Source: Oscillospiraceae bacterium
GTDB lineage: Bacteria > Bacillota > Clostridia > Oscillospirales > Ruminococcaceae
Assembly: GCA_015067175.1 (NCBI GenBank)
Contig: SVMX01000004.1
Span: 62,001-126,000, forward strand
Direction of reading: 5' to 3'
Length of the DNA: 64,000 bases
How positions within the stretch are numbered: position 1 is the first letter of the stretch; each line of letters begins with the position of its first letter. The notes beneath the pieces are model-generated. The model made no database searches. It was not told the DNA's origin and saw nothing but the letters and a program-made list of their open reading frames with translations. This document shows positions 18,325 to 29,035 of the stretch, in pieces. Made by a program: the position numbers and the translations under genes.

Positions 18325-19659
18325 TCAAAAATATCCGTACTTTTTACGTTTCGCGGCAAGGAATATCAAAGTCAGAACAAATGCCATTATCTCTGCGGCG
18401 ATGATTGCGGAGAATATACCGTCAACGCCCCATATAAGCGGCAGCACAAACAGCGCCGTTACTTGGAACACAAGCGTTCTGAGAAAAGAAATTATCGCTG
18501 ATACCAGACCGTTGTTCAGCGCCGTAAAAAACGCCGAGCCATAGATGTTGAAGCCGCAAAGCAGGAACGCAAGCGAGAATATCATAAATCCGCGAAGCGT
18601 GAGATCAAACAGCGCCTTGTCATAGCCTACAAAAATAAGCGTGAGCGGATATGCAAGCACCTCTGCAAGCGCCGTCATAACAAGCCCCGCAGAGCCGATT
18701 ATGATCGCGCTTTTCTTCAGCAGACTTTTAAGCTCGTCCTTGTTCTGCGCGCCGTAGTTGTAGCCAACTATCGGAGCGGAGCCTATGGAATATCCGATAA
18801 ACGCCGCAACGAAAATAAAGTTCACATACATGATAACGCCGTATGCAGAAACTCCATCCTCGCCTGCGTACTTCATAAGCTGAAAATTATACAGCATACT
18901 TACAAGCGACATAGAGATATTGCTCATAAGCTCGGAAGACCCGTTCGCGCAGGCTTTGAGCAGCGGACGCGCTTCAAGACGCGTTTTGCGCAGCCGTAAA
19001 AGGCTGCCGTTGTCGCGCGCAAAATAAAAGAACGGTACAAAGCCTCCTACGAACTGGCTTATCACAGTAGCAGAGGCTGCTCCCGCAAGACCCCAGCCGA
19101 AAGCACCCACAAACAGCAGGTCGAGAATGATATTCGTAACGCCCGCCATTACTGTCACAACAAGGCCAAGCTTCGGCTTTTCCGCAGTGATGAGAAAGCT
19201 TTGAAATGCGTTTTGTAGCATAAATGCGGGCGAGCCGATAAGCACCATTCTGCCGTAAAGCACGCAATAAGGAAGCAGGGTTTCGTTTGCTCCGAGAAGC
19301 ACTGCGACAGGCTCTATCAATACAATTCCGACAATTGCAAGTATCACGCCCGAAATGATATCAAGTGTGATAAGCATGGTGAAGTAGCGATTGGCGCGTT
19401 CTCCGTCGCGCTCACCAAGCGTTTTTGCAACAAGCGCTGAGCCGCCCGCACCAAGCATAAATCCAAATGCGCCAAGCACCATGATAAAAGGCATGATAAG
19501 ATTAAGCGCCGCAAACGGGGTCTTTCCCACGAAATTAGACACGCAAAGTCCGTCCACCACTCCGTAAATAGAAGTGAATATCATCATTATTATAGACGGC
19601 AGCACAAACCGTATAAGCTTTTTATATGTAAAATGATCTGAAAGCTTTATCTCCTGCAT
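18325..19659 (-). CDS. MATE family efflux transporter
   Basis: Twelve hydrophobic segments; MQEIKLSDHFTYKKLIRFVLPSIIMMIFTSIYGVVDGLCVSNFVG...NLIMPFIMVLGAFGFMLGAGGSALVAKTLGE. Confidence 0.92.
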   Translation of the reverse strand: MQEIKLSDHFTYKKLIRFVLPSIIMMIFTSIYGVVDGLCVSNFVGKTPFAALNLIMPFIMVLGAFGFMLGAGGSALVAKTLGERDGERANRYFTMLITLDIISGVILAIVGIVLIEPVAVLLGANETLLPYCVLYGRMVLIGSPAFMLQNAFQSFLITAEKPKLGLVVTVMAGVTNIILDLLFVGAFGWGLAGAASATVISQFVGGFVPFFYFARDNGSLLRLRKTRLEARPLLKACANGSSELMSNISMSLVSMLYNFQLMKYAGEDGVSAYGVIMYVNFIFVAAFIGYSIGSAPIVGYNYGAQNKDELKSLLKKSAIIIGSAGLVMTALAEVLAYPLTLIFVGYDKALFDLTLRGFMIFSLAFLLCGFNIYGSAFFTALNNGLVSAIISFLRTLVFQVTALFVLPLIWGVDGIFSAIIAAEIMAFVLTLIFLAAKRKKYGYF

Positions 19660-19825
19660 AACTACTCCTTTATTGCGCAAAAAAAGCGCCCGAAGCTTCT
19701 TAAAAGAAGCACTGACCGAGCGCACTCGACATCTTATCGACCGTTCCGCTGCGGCGGACAGTCCTCCGATGACCTATTCAATTCACAAGCCTACTAAGTA
19801 TAGCACATATATATTAATATGTCAA
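19660..19825 (-). promoter_or_regulatory. Putative cis-regulatory leader of the MATE gene (promoter, hairpin, candidate leader peptide, intrinsic terminator)
   Basis: Minus strand: TTGACA (19825-19820), 17-nt spacer, TATACT (19802-19797); hairpin GACUGUCCGC-CGCA-GCGGAACGGUC (19763-19739); GCGCUCG...CGGGCGC hairpin (19723-19686) followed by seven U, just before the RBS and ATG at 19659. Confidence 0.7.
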
Positions 19826-19832
19826 GGGGCGG

Positions 19833-20540
19833 TCACGCGTTCTTGAAAAGCTCCGACAACTCCTCACCTGTTATCTCTCTGCATTCGCCTGAGGACAAGC
19901 TTTCGTCAAGCAGTATTCCGCCCATGCGAACACGTCTGAGATGTGTGACCTTGTTGCCTACTGCCTCCATCATACGCTTTACCTGATGGTATTTTCCCTC
20001 ATGAAGCACAAGTCTTACAACATCGCTTTTTTCTGTCATGATAAGCCTTGCAGGCAGGCATTTTTCGCCGCCGTCTATGGTGATCCCCGCGGAAAACAGC
20101 TCGATATATCTCTCCTCCGCAGGCTTTTCAAGAGTTACTGCATATTCCTTTTCGATGTGGTTTTTCGGCGACAGCATTTTATGAGCCAAAGCGCCGTCAT
20201 CGGTTATAAAAACAAAGCCCTCTGTATCCTTGTCCAGTCTGCCTGCGGGAAAAAGCCCTTTGCGCCTTAGCTCCTCAGGGATAAGCTCCAGCACCGTTGA
20301 GCTTAATCCGTCGCGCGTAGCGCAAACAACGCCCTGCGGCTTGTTGAGCATTATATAGACAAACTGCTTGTAGGAAAGCGCCTTTCCGCGTACAGCAACG
20401 ATATCCCTTTCGGGGTCTATCTTTGCGTCGGCTGTTTTCACTACCGCGCCGTTTACGGTTATCTCTGATTTTTTAATCATCGCCTTTGCGTCGGAGCGCG
20501 AGACCCCTGCCTGCTCAGAAACAAATTTATCAATACGCAT
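19833..20540 (-). CDS. RsuA-family 16S rRNA pseudouridine synthase
   Basis: MRIDKFVSEQAGVSRSDAKAMIKKSEITVNG (S4 domain), PAGRLDKDTEGFVFITDDGALAHKMLSPKNHIEKEY. Confidence 0.92.
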   Translation of the reverse strand: MRIDKFVSEQAGVSRSDAKAMIKKSEITVNGAVVKTADAKIDPERDIVAVRGKALSYKQFVYIMLNKPQGVVCATRDGLSSTVLELIPEELRRKGLFPAGRLDKDTEGFVFITDDGALAHKMLSPKNHIEKEYAVTLEKPAEERYIELFSAGITIDGGEKCLPARLIMTEKSDVVRLVLHEGKYHQVKRMMEAVGNKVTHLRRVRMGGILLDESLSSGECREITGEELSELFKNA

Positions 20541-20670
20541 ACACTGCCGCCTTTCGCATTGTTTGAAGCCACGCCGAATCTGCACGAAGCCTGTATATAA
20601 TTATACATCAACGCGGCGCAAAAATCAAGGTTTGTTTTCTTACAAAAGGCGACAGCGTGCTGCAATTGCG

Positions 20671-21645
20671 TTAATCCCACGCAGGACCGAAAAGCTCAGT
20701 CGACCAGAACTGCCTTGTATGTGTGTCTGTTATGCCCCATAGTTCTTCAAGGTCGATGTCATCGCGGTCATTCCTATTAAAATCCCAGTCGAATTTCCAG
20801 CCGTCCTCATACCGCAGTCTGCCAAAGTGTCCGTGCACCTCGTCGCACTGATAAGGCTCATAGGCAAGATAACCGAATACGATCTCATCTTCCGTTTGGC
20901 TTATCACCTTTGCTGTTGACCAGTTGATACATTCGCTGATAGTTTGAGTGCTCTCACTGCGATACAGCCGACCGTCAATTTCAATAAAAGTCGCGTATTC
21001 GTGGTCAGGATCGTCTGAAGCTATCCGATATATTCCATCTTCGCCTTTGACAGCGCTTTTCGCAACACAAACCCTATAGCGTTCAAGAAGTATGTCTGTC
21101 ATTCTTTGGCTGAACAAGGAGTTCAAGCCCGCCTCAAGCTCCCTCGCCGTTTTAAACGGAAGCTCGTCGCTGACAAGAAAACAGTAAAGTGGATATTGCT
21201 CCTCTATCGGAGTTTCAGCCTGTGGAAATAACACTTCTATATTCGGCTCGTGCAGTTCGTTGCCCTCAACATCTGCTCCATGCCCATTGCCCGCACCGCT
21301 CCAGCTTCCGGCCGCCATAAGGTCATAATACTTAGAAGCTGATTTATAATTTTCAAGGAGTATATTCTGCAGCTCAATATCCGCCTGAGAATACTCTACC
21401 TGTATCTCGGCAGGAGCGCTTTCCTCGGCGGCTGAAGAGCTTGCGGTCGATTGCGGCGGCGCAATGCTGTCCGACGTACTTTCGCTTACATCAGCACCGA
21501 TATCCGAGCTTTCTCCCGAAGACAGCTCAGAGGTCTGAACGGAAGCTTCTCCGAGGTCTTCGCTTTCGGACTGCGCCGTATTATCGCTGCATGAGCAAAG
21601 AAGCAGCAGCGAGGCTGTTAAAATGATCGAATAAAATTTTTTCAT
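20671..21645 (-). CDS. Hypothetical lipoprotein
   Basis: MKKFYSIILTASLLLLCSCSDN lipobox; Ser/Glu-rich linker. Confidence 0.75.
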   Translation of the reverse strand: MKKFYSIILTASLLLLCSCSDNTAQSESEDLGEASVQTSELSSGESSDIGADVSESTSDSIAPPQSTASSSAAEESAPAEIQVEYSQADIELQNILLENYKSASKYYDLMAAGSWSGAGNGHGADVEGNELHEPNIEVLFPQAETPIEEQYPLYCFLVSDELPFKTARELEAGLNSLFSQRMTDILLERYRVCVAKSAVKGEDGIYRIASDDPDHEYATFIEIDGRLYRSESTQTISECINWSTAKVISQTEDEIVFGYLAYEPYQCDEVHGHFGRLRYEDGWKFDWDFNRNDRDDIDLEELWGITDTHTRQFWSTELFGPAWD

Positions 21646-21978
21646 TGGTTTTCTCCTTTTTCGGGTCATATTTTTTACATACTAGCCCTTACATTAATAT
21701 TTGTCAGAAAAACTTGCCATTAGGTTTCATTTTTTAGCAAAATCGTCGTTATGCACTGATCTATAGTCCCAAAACTGTAAACATTTACGAGACGGCACAG
21801 TAGCTGCGGCAGCTCTCGTCTTGTATCTCTGGAACGAGTAGATACGAAAAGTATTGACATTTCACTTATCCGTATTGTATCATATAGTTAAAGCTCTCAA
21901 TATTGACGAGAGCAAGTTGACGGCTTTGCCGTCAACACTACGAGTATACAACAGAATTTAATTTCACGAGGTATCAAC

Positions 21979-24171
21979 ATGGGAGTTTTTCATCGGCTTG
22001 CGCCGTTTATTCAAGAATATATCTACCGCAACAAATGGGAGGAACTGCGCCCTGTTCAGGTGTTGGCGGCGGAGGCGGTATTTGATACAGACGAGAATCT
22101 GCTTTTAAGCTCGGGCACGGCTTCGGGAAAGACCGAGGCAGCGTTTCTCCCCGTGCTTACCCATCTGTGGGAAAATCCCTCAAAATCAGTCGGCGTGCTC
22201 TATCTTTCACCTCTGAAAGCGCTGATAAACGACCAGTTTGAGCGCCTTGAGGGACTGCTTGAGGAAGCCGAGATACCCGTAACGAAATGGCACGGTGACG
22301 CGTCACAGGCGGCAAAAAAGCGTGTTTTAAAGCGCCCTGCAGGAGTGATACAGACCACGCCCGAGTCGCTTGAAAGTATGCTGATGCACAATTCAAGCGG
22401 GGCTTACAGACTGTTTTGCGACCTGCGTTTTGTCATAATCGACGAGGTGCATTATTTCATGGATAACGACCGCGGACTTCAGCTTTTGTCGCTGCTTGAA
22501 AGGCTCTCGCGGCTTATCGGCTTTCACCCGAGGAGGATAGGGCTTTCCGCTACTCTCGGCGACTGCAAAAACGCCGAAGAATGGCTGTGCACCGATACAG
22601 ACCGCAGCTGTATAACTCCTAAAGTAACCGAGAAAGGCAGAAGTCTGCGCCTGTCTGTGAGGTTTTTCCCGATAAAGCAGAAGATACCCAACTCTGACAG
22701 CAAGGTGCTGCTGGAAAACTACTACAACTATCTTTACGAAAGCACCTCGGGCAAGCGGTGTATACTGTTTTCAAACTCTAAGGGTGAAGTGGAGGAAAAC
22801 ATCGCACATCTTCGCAGGATTTCCGAGGAGAAAAGGCATGATGACTGCTATCTTGTTCACCACGCCAACATCTCCCCCGCTCTGCGTGAATTTGCCGAGC
22901 AGAGAATGAAGTCCTCCGAGCTTCCCGTGTGCACAGGAGCTACCGTAACACTTGAGCTTGGAATAGACCTCGGACATCTTGAAAGGATAGTTCAGACAGG
23001 CTGTCCGCTCACCGTTTCGGGGCTTGTTCAAAGGCTTGGCAGAACAGGCAGACGCGGCGGCACCGCGGAGATGCGCTTTGCATTCCGCTATGATATGAGC
23101 CTGCCGCCACAGGAGTTCTACAAAGAAGTGAACTGGGATTTTGTCGCGTGTATCGCGATGATACTGCTGTATACGCGAGAGCGCTGGATAGAGCCGATGT
23201 ATATCCCGAAGCTTCCGTATTCGCTGCTGTATCACCAGACCATGAGCTATATGGCGTCACAGGGCGAAGTGCAGCCTCAGGCGCTTGCGAAATATATTCT
23301 TACTTTAGGCGTGTTCCGTCACATTTCAAAGGACGACTATCTTTTGCTGCTGCGCCATATGCTGCAAAACGGTCAGCTTGAACGCAGCGAAAACGGCAGT
23401 CTGCTTATCGGCTCAAAGGGCGAAGCGGCTGTGAACAACTATGAGTTTCTTGCGGTGTTCTCCGTGCCTGACGAATACAGTGTTCGCTGCAACGCTGAGG
23501 AAATAGGCACTGTGCAAAACCCTTTCCCCGAGGGCGCGCAGTTTGCGCTTGCGGGTCAAGCGTGGGAGGTAACAGAGCTTGACAAAAAGGAGCGCCGCAT
23601 TTATGTAAAGCACATCAAGGGCATATCCGCAAATATGTGGCAGGACAGTGGCAACGAGTATGTCCACACGCGCGTTATGAAGATGATACGCGATGTTCTG
23701 CGCTCGGACGAGCAGTATGCATTCCTTGACGAAACGGCAATGGCAAGGCTCTCCGAGATAAGAAAAATGTGCAGAAGCGGGGGACTTGCCGCACAGGGCA
23801 GTGTTGTCCCGATAACCGAAACGCTGTACGCTGTTTTCCCGTTCACAGGAACGAGAGCAACAGCCGCGCTGTGCTTTGCACTGAGAGAACGCGGCTTTGA
23901 CGCCGTGGTGTATCTTTCGCGTTACTTTCCTGTGTGCATTGAAGTTCGCACGGATATGGGCATAGAGGAGCTTTGCGCGGCGCTCGACGACATCAAGCAA
24001 TGCGGCGCGGATAAGTATGGGTTTATTATCCCCGACAACTGCGAGATATCGGGAAAATATAACGACTTTATCCCGCGCGAGTTGCTGAAAAAGCAATATG
24101 TTGAGGACTACCTTGATACCGAGGATATGAAACTCAACATGGAGGGCGGAGATACGCCGCTGCTGAAATAA
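21979..24171 (+). CDS. DEAD/DEAH-box ATP-dependent helicase (Lhr-like)
   Basis: LLLSSGTASGKTEAAFLPVL, DEVHYF, LSATLGD, CTGATVTLELGIDLGHLERIVQTG, QRLGRTGRRGG. Confidence 0.92.
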   Translation: MGVFHRLAPFIQEYIYRNKWEELRPVQVLAAEAVFDTDENLLLSSGTASGKTEAAFLPVLTHLWENPSKSVGVLYLSPLKALINDQFERLEGLLEEAEIPVTKWHGDASQAAKKRVLKRPAGVIQTTPESLESMLMHNSSGAYRLFCDLRFVIIDEVHYFMDNDRGLQLLSLLERLSRLIGFHPRRIGLSATLGDCKNAEEWLCTDTDRSCITPKVTEKGRSLRLSVRFFPIKQKIPNSDSKVLLENYYNYLYESTSGKRCILFSNSKGEVEENIAHLRRISEEKRHDDCYLVHHANISPALREFAEQRMKSSELPVCTGATVTLELGIDLGHLERIVQTGCPLTVSGLVQRLGRTGRRGGTAEMRFAFRYDMSLPPQEFYKEVNWDFVACIAMILLYTRERWIEPMYIPKLPYSLLYHQTMSYMASQGEVQPQALAKYILTLGVFRHISKDDYLLLLRHMLQNGQLERSENGSLLIGSKGEAAVNNYEFLAVFSVPDEYSVRCNAEEIGTVQNPFPEGAQFALAGQAWEVTELDKKERRIYVKHIKGISANMWQDSGNEYVHTRVMKMIRDVLRSDEQYAFLDETAMARLSEIRKMCRSGGLAAQGSVVPITETLYAVFPFTGTRATAALCFALRERGFDAVVYLSRYFPVCIEVRTDMGIEELCAALDDIKQCGADKYGFIIPDNCEISGKYNDFIPRELLKKQYVEDYLDTEDMKLNMEGGDTPLLK

Positions 24172-24252
24172 TGATGTTACTTTTTCGGCAGCACTGCGTA
24201 TAAACTACCGAAAGGCAAAAACGGCATGAGCCGACATAATAGAGGTACAGAT

Positions 24253-25272
24253 ATGGCTAAAGAATTTGTTGTAACTTTTGACGATGTAAAATATAGTATA
24301 GGTTGGTTGGGCTTTCATACCCCTGCCGTTTTCGGAGAGGGCAACGATGATCTGATGGCCGAGCAGAGCAATGTACTGCTTTCAAAAGCAGATTATTTAA
24401 GAGATGTATTTAAGGCTGCGTTAGCAGACGAACCCTCCGAGACAGATCTGCGCAAAGCAGAAATGTGGATCAACGATGGAAACCCCTTGGGAACAAGCTC
24501 TGCGCTTCGAAATTCAATGAACGGCATTTTCAAGGAAATGCTGCCCGAAGACGGCAGCGTCGCAGTGGACAGCGTAGAGGGCGCCAGAATGCTTGCCGAC
24601 CGCATCATTGTGGACAACTCTCGCTATCCTGTACGCGGAGATAAGATCACACAGCAAAACTACCGCTATGTACTCAACCATATAGCATTGCTTTCAGAGC
24701 TTGCGATGACAGGCGAGGAATATTCTGAGAACTTCACTATGACAATAGACGGCGTAGAACAGCCCCGCAAAGAAATGCCCAGCGTGGGATTTCTTGACAG
24801 GGACAACCAGCCGATAACTCTTGTAGCTGACGAAAACATTGTTGAGAAAAACTACAACCCGCGCCTCCGCGCAGAGTACCAATTCGGCGGACCGTATATA
24901 AAGCCGAACATTTTCAAAAGAATAGCAAACTTGCTCTTCGGAAAATATGAGGATGAGATCAACGAATACAACAATAACGTTGCTCGGTGTAAAGAAACGC
25001 TTGAAATTCGCAAACAGCAATACACCGCAGAATACGGCAGAAAAGTCGCAAACTTCGGAAGAAGCAATGCAGCGGCTACGCTGCTCGCGCAGGAAGTAAG
25101 AGAAGAAAGCCAGATGAATGCAGACAGAGTTCCTACAAGCGCTGCACAGCTCGCACGTGAGCTTGCGGCAGAAACAGGCACGCTCAGCAATGCGGCAAGC
25201 AAAACGACCGCTCCTGTAGCGCGTAATGTCAAGCAAAATGAAAAAACCGAAATAACTCACGCACCCAAATAA
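24253..25272 (+). CDS. Hypothetical protein, no recognised domain
   Basis: Open reading frame; downstream hairpin AAAAGCTCCGCTTCGGCGGGGCTTTT. Confidence 0.65.
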   Translation: MAKEFVVTFDDVKYSIGWLGFHTPAVFGEGNDDLMAEQSNVLLSKADYLRDVFKAALADEPSETDLRKAEMWINDGNPLGTSSALRNSMNGIFKEMLPEDGSVAVDSVEGARMLADRIIVDNSRYPVRGDKITQQNYRYVLNHIALLSELAMTGEEYSENFTMTIDGVEQPRKEMPSVGFLDRDNQPITLVADENIVEKNYNPRLRAEYQFGGPYIKPNIFKRIANLLFGKYEDEINEYNNNVARCKETLEIRKQQYTAEYGRKVANFGRSNAAATLLAQEVREESQMNADRVPTSAAQLARELAAETGTLSNAASKTTAPVARNVKQNEKTEITHAPK

Positions 25273-25411
25273 ACTTATCATACGCATAAAAGCTCCGCTT
25301 CGGCGGGGCTTTTATGCTGTGCAAAGGCTTTGACAGCTTGACAAATTATTATAAATTATAGTATAATATAATATTGGATTTAAGCACTGCAAAACATAAG
25401 AAAGGCACAAA

Positions 25412-26107
25412 ATGGACGAGAACAAAAAACTCCCCGAGGAGATAGAAGAAGATACCGCGGAGGTCATTCCCAAAAGCGACGGAACAGTGACCGAATACGA
25501 GGGTATGTCAAAGAAAAAAGAGGCGTTTTTAAAAGCACTTCCGCTGCTCATCACGCTTGTCTGTGTGGGAATCTTCGCGTTGGGTATAAAATGGGTAGCA
25601 GGAATGTTCTACACACCCGTTGATACGCTGTATGAAAAGAACGGATTCAAAATAGTACACTGCTATCAAAACCCATCAAACACATACTATGTCTACAACG
25701 AAAGCTTTGAGTTCGTGGAAAGCGAATACGAAAATGTAGCAAACGAGCATGAAAATGCACATTTTGCCCATGCGCCGCTGGTGTATTTTATACTGAACGA
25801 AAGCGAGCTGCCGCTTGATAAGACCGTAGTTAAAATGCTTTACGAGGGCAACGGCGTGTATGTTATGCAGTTCGGTGAGTTCGTGCTGTACCGACTGGAG
25901 GGACAATACGGTGTGTTTGCGCCGCTTCGCAATTATGAGGAAAGCGCTACCTCCCGCAAAAATGACCTGTATGTAATAAGGCAGCTTCTGAAAGAAGACC
26001 GCTACAAGCAGTACGAGCTGCCCGAAGGAACCAGCGAAGCGCAATTCCTTGAAATGCTTGAAAAAATAGAATGGTATCTCGATACGGAATACGAAGAAGA
26101 CCTGTAA
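25412..26107 (+). CDS. Hypothetical single-pass membrane protein
   Basis: [26 protein letters not shown]; promoter TTGACA-N18-TATAAT upstream. Confidence 0.7.
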   Translation: MDENKKLPEEIEEDTAEVIPKSDGTVTEYEGMSKKKEAFLKALPLLITLVCVGIFALGIKWVAGMFYTPVDTLYEKNGFKIVHCYQNPSNTYYVYNESFEFVESEYENVANEHENAHFAHAPLVYFILNESELPLDKTVVKMLYEGNGVYVMQFGEFVLYRLEGQYGVFAPLRNYEESATSRKNDLYVIRQLLKEDRYKQYELPEGTSEAQFLEMLEKIEWYLDTEYEEDL

Positions 26108-26129
26108 TACACTGAAAGGAACAAAAGAA

Positions 26130-27947
26130 ATGTCCGACACAAGCTATCTTAAAAATATACGAAATTTCAGCATAATAGCACATATCGACCACGGCAAATC
26201 TACACTTGCAGACCGTATACTTGAACAGACGGAGACTGTCGCAAAACGCGATATGGAGGAGCAGCTCCTCGACAATATGGATATCGAGAGAGAGCGCGGA
26301 ATAACCATCAAGGCGCGCGCTGTGCGACTTAAATACCATGCAGACAACGGCGAGGATTATATTTTTAACCTCATCGACACCCCCGGTCACGTTGACTTTA
26401 ACTATGAGGTGTCGCGTTCTCTCGTTGCGTGCGAGGGTGCACTGCTCATCGTTGACGCTTCTCAGGGTATCGAGGCGCAGACGCTTGCCAACACATACCT
26501 TGCGGTAGAAAACGACCTCGAAGTAGTTCCTATCGTGAACAAGATCGACCTGCCCTCCGCACGTCCCGAGGTGGTTAAGAAAGAGATCGAGGACGTTATC
26601 GGCATTGAGGCAATGGACGCCCCCGAAATATCCGCAAAGGTAGGCATAAATATCCATGCCGTTATGGAGCGCATAGTAGAGGCCATACCCGAGCCACAGG
26701 GCAACCCCGACGCCCCTCTGAAAGCGCTGATATTCGACAGCTATTACGACAGCTACAAGGGCGTTATCGTGTATATCAGAGTTAAAGAGGGCTCCGTCAA
26801 GGCGGGCGATAAGATACGCATGATGGCAAGCGGCGCGGAATTTTCCGTTGTCGAGGTCGGCTATATGGGCGCGACCGAGCTTGTTCCCTGCAGGGAGCTT
26901 CGTGCGGGCGAGGTTGGATACATTGCGGCTTCTATAAAGTCCATCGGCGACACCAAGGTCGGCGATACCGTGACCTCCGTTGACAGACCTGCCACCGAAG
27001 CGCTCGCAGGCTACCGAGAAGTAAATCCGATGGTGTTCAGCGGTATCTATCCCGCGGACGGCGCGAAGTATGTTGACCTCAGAGAAGCGCTTGAAAAACT
27101 GCAGCTCAACGACGCGTCGCTTACTTTCGAGCCTGAAACTTCTATCGCACTTGGCTTCGGCTTCCGCTGCGGCTTCCTCGGACTGCTGCATATGGAGATA
27201 ATCCAGGAGCGTATAGAGCGCGAATATAACCTTGATATCATCACCACCGCTCCGTCGGTAGTGTATAAGATAGAGCTTGCGGACGGCTCCACCGTAATGA
27301 TAGACAACCCCACGAACTACCCCGACCCCGCAACCATCGCGCAGGCGTATGAGCCTATGGTAAACGCGCACGTTTATGCGCCCTCGGATTATGTGGGAAA
27401 TATCATGGAGCTTTGCCAGAACAGGCGCGGCGTTTTTCGCGATATGAAATATATCGACGAAACGCGTGTAGACCTGCATTATGAGCTGCCGCTGAACGAG
27501 ATAGTGTACGACTTCTTCGATGTACTGAAATCCCGTACGCGCGGCTATGCAAGCTATGACTATGAGATGATGGGCTTTGCGCCCTCAAAGCTCGTTAAGC
27601 TTGATATACTGCTTAACGGCGATATAATCGACGCGCTCAGCTTTATCGTGCACAGCGACAAGGCTTATGAACGTGCAAGAAAGATGGCGGAAAAGCTGAA
27701 AACGCATATCCCCCGTCAGCTTTTCGAGATACCGATACAAGCTGCCGTTGGCGGCAAGATAATCGCCCGCGAGACCATCAAGGCTATGCGCAAGGACGTA
27801 CTTGCGAAGTGTTACGGCGGCGATATAACACGAAAGAAAAAGCTGCTTGAAAAGCAGAAAGAGGGTAAAAAGCGCATGAGAGCCTTTGGTACTGTAGAAG
27901 TACCGCAGGAGGCGTTCATGGCAGTGCTTAAACTGGAAGATGAGTAA
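26130..27947 (+). CDS. lepA: Elongation factor 4 (LepA)
   Basis: [92 protein letters not shown]. Confidence 0.98.
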   Translation: MSDTSYLKNIRNFSIIAHIDHGKSTLADRILEQTETVAKRDMEEQLLDNMDIERERGITIKARAVRLKYHADNGEDYIFNLIDTPGHVDFNYEVSRSLVACEGALLIVDASQGIEAQTLANTYLAVENDLEVVPIVNKIDLPSARPEVVKKEIEDVIGIEAMDAPEISAKVGINIHAVMERIVEAIPEPQGNPDAPLKALIFDSYYDSYKGVIVYIRVKEGSVKAGDKIRMMASGAEFSVVEVGYMGATELVPCRELRAGEVGYIAASIKSIGDTKVGDTVTSVDRPATEALAGYREVNPMVFSGIYPADGAKYVDLREALEKLQLNDASLTFEPETSIALGFGFRCGFLGLLHMEIIQERIEREYNLDIITTAPSVVYKIELADGSTVMIDNPTNYPDPATIAQAYEPMVNAHVYAPSDYVGNIMELCQNRRGVFRDMKYIDETRVDLHYELPLNEIVYDFFDVLKSRTRGYASYDYEMMGFAPSKLVKLDILLNGDIIDALSFIVHSDKAYERARKMAEKLKTHIPRQLFEIPIQAAVGGKIIARETIKAMRKDVLAKCYGGDITRKKKLLEKQKEGKKRMRAFGTVEVPQEAFMAVLKLEDE

Positions 27948-28992
27948 GCCTGTCGGACTGTATATCCATGTTCCGTTCTGCGTAAAGAAATGTCCCTACT
28001 GCGATTTCTACTCGCAGAGTCTTTCTCATGACAAGGAATACATTGAAGCCGTCCTGCGCAATCTCCGCAGATACGACGAGACATACGATACAGTGTATTT
28101 CGGCGGAGGAACGCCATCTGTGCTGCCACAAATTGCAGACGAGGTGCTGAAGAATATACGGCTTGCCGATAACTCAGAGATCACATTCGAATGTAACCCC
28201 GAAACGGTGAATAATTATGTGCTTGACGGGCTGGCAGCCGCAGGCGTAAACCGTCTGTCGTTCGGGGTGCAGTCGCTGAATGATACCGAGCTTTCCGCAC
28301 TTGGAAGAATACACTCAGCGGACAAGGCAAAGCATATAATACAAGAGGCGGCTATGTGCGGATTTGACAACATTTCCGCTGACCTGATGCTGGGCATTCC
28401 CCATCAAACGAAACGATCGCTTATCGAAACGATAGACAGCCTGTGCGCTCTTCCAATCACGCACGTTTCAGCGTATATACTGAAAATCGAACCTAACACT
28501 GTGTTTGGCAAAGCTCCGCCGCCTGTCCCCCACGAGGATGAACAGGCGGAGCTGTATCTGCTTGCGGTGCACGAGCTGGAAAAGCGCGGTTTCATGCAAT
28601 ATGAGATCAGCAATTTCGCAAAGCACGGCTATGAAAGCCGCCACAATCTGAAATACTGGCACTGTGAGGAGTACATCGGAATAGGGCCTGCGGCTCATTC
28701 TTTCTATGGTGGGCAGAGGTTTGCTGTTGCGCGTGACCTTGATGATTTTCTATGCTCGCCCAAGCAATCGGAGCAGACTACGGATAAATGTCCCGATATC
28801 CGCGAGGAGAGCGTAATGCTGGGTCTGCGTCTGACAGAGGGTATCCCCGAGGAGCTGTGGAAGCCACTTGAAGCGGCGCTGAAGCGTGTACCCAAGCAGT
28901 ATTACCGCATAGAAAACGGCAGACTTAGCCTTACAGCAGAGGGCTTTCTCCTGTCAAACGAGATAATCTCGCTTTTGCTTAACGAAATGTGA
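27940..28992 (+). CDS. hemW: HemW-like radical SAM protein
   Basis: [59 protein letters not shown]. Confidence 0.93.
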   Translation: MSKPVGLYIHVPFCVKKCPYCDFYSQSLSHDKEYIEAVLRNLRRYDETYDTVYFGGGTPSVLPQIADEVLKNIRLADNSEITFECNPETVNNYVLDGLAAAGVNRLSFGVQSLNDTELSALGRIHSADKAKHIIQEAAMCGFDNISADLMLGIPHQTKRSLIETIDSLCALPITHVSAYILKIEPNTVFGKAPPPVPHEDEQAELYLLAVHELEKRGFMQYEISNFAKHGYESRHNLKYWHCEEYIGIGPAAHSFYGGQRFAVARDLDDFLCSPKQSEQTTDKCPDIREESVMLGLRLTEGIPEELWKPLEAALKRVPKQYYRIENGRLSLTAEGFLLSNEIISLLLNEM

Positions 28993-29035
28993 CCTTACAC
29001 ATAAACATTAATTGACAATTTAAAGGAGCATTATC

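Noticed and set aside
19660-19800. Naming the MATE leader as a guanidine, preQ1, SAM or other known riboswitch
   Set aside because: I could not match the conserved cores of those classes; a covariance search is needed.
21979-25272. Helicase plus downstream unknown protein as a phage-defence system
   Set aside because: No nuclease, methylase, protease or other defence signature; the 54-nt spacing is not evidence enough, and the helicase looks like a general Lhr-type enzyme.
25947-27479. 510-aa minus-strand ORF
   Set aside because: Fully antisense to lepA, whose coding sequence is unmistakable; no plausible RBS or domain. The same reasoning applies to 2178-3044, 11641-12972, 13256-14449, 16129-17265, 48112-49062 and 53573-54622, which are shadows of real genes in a codon-biased genome.
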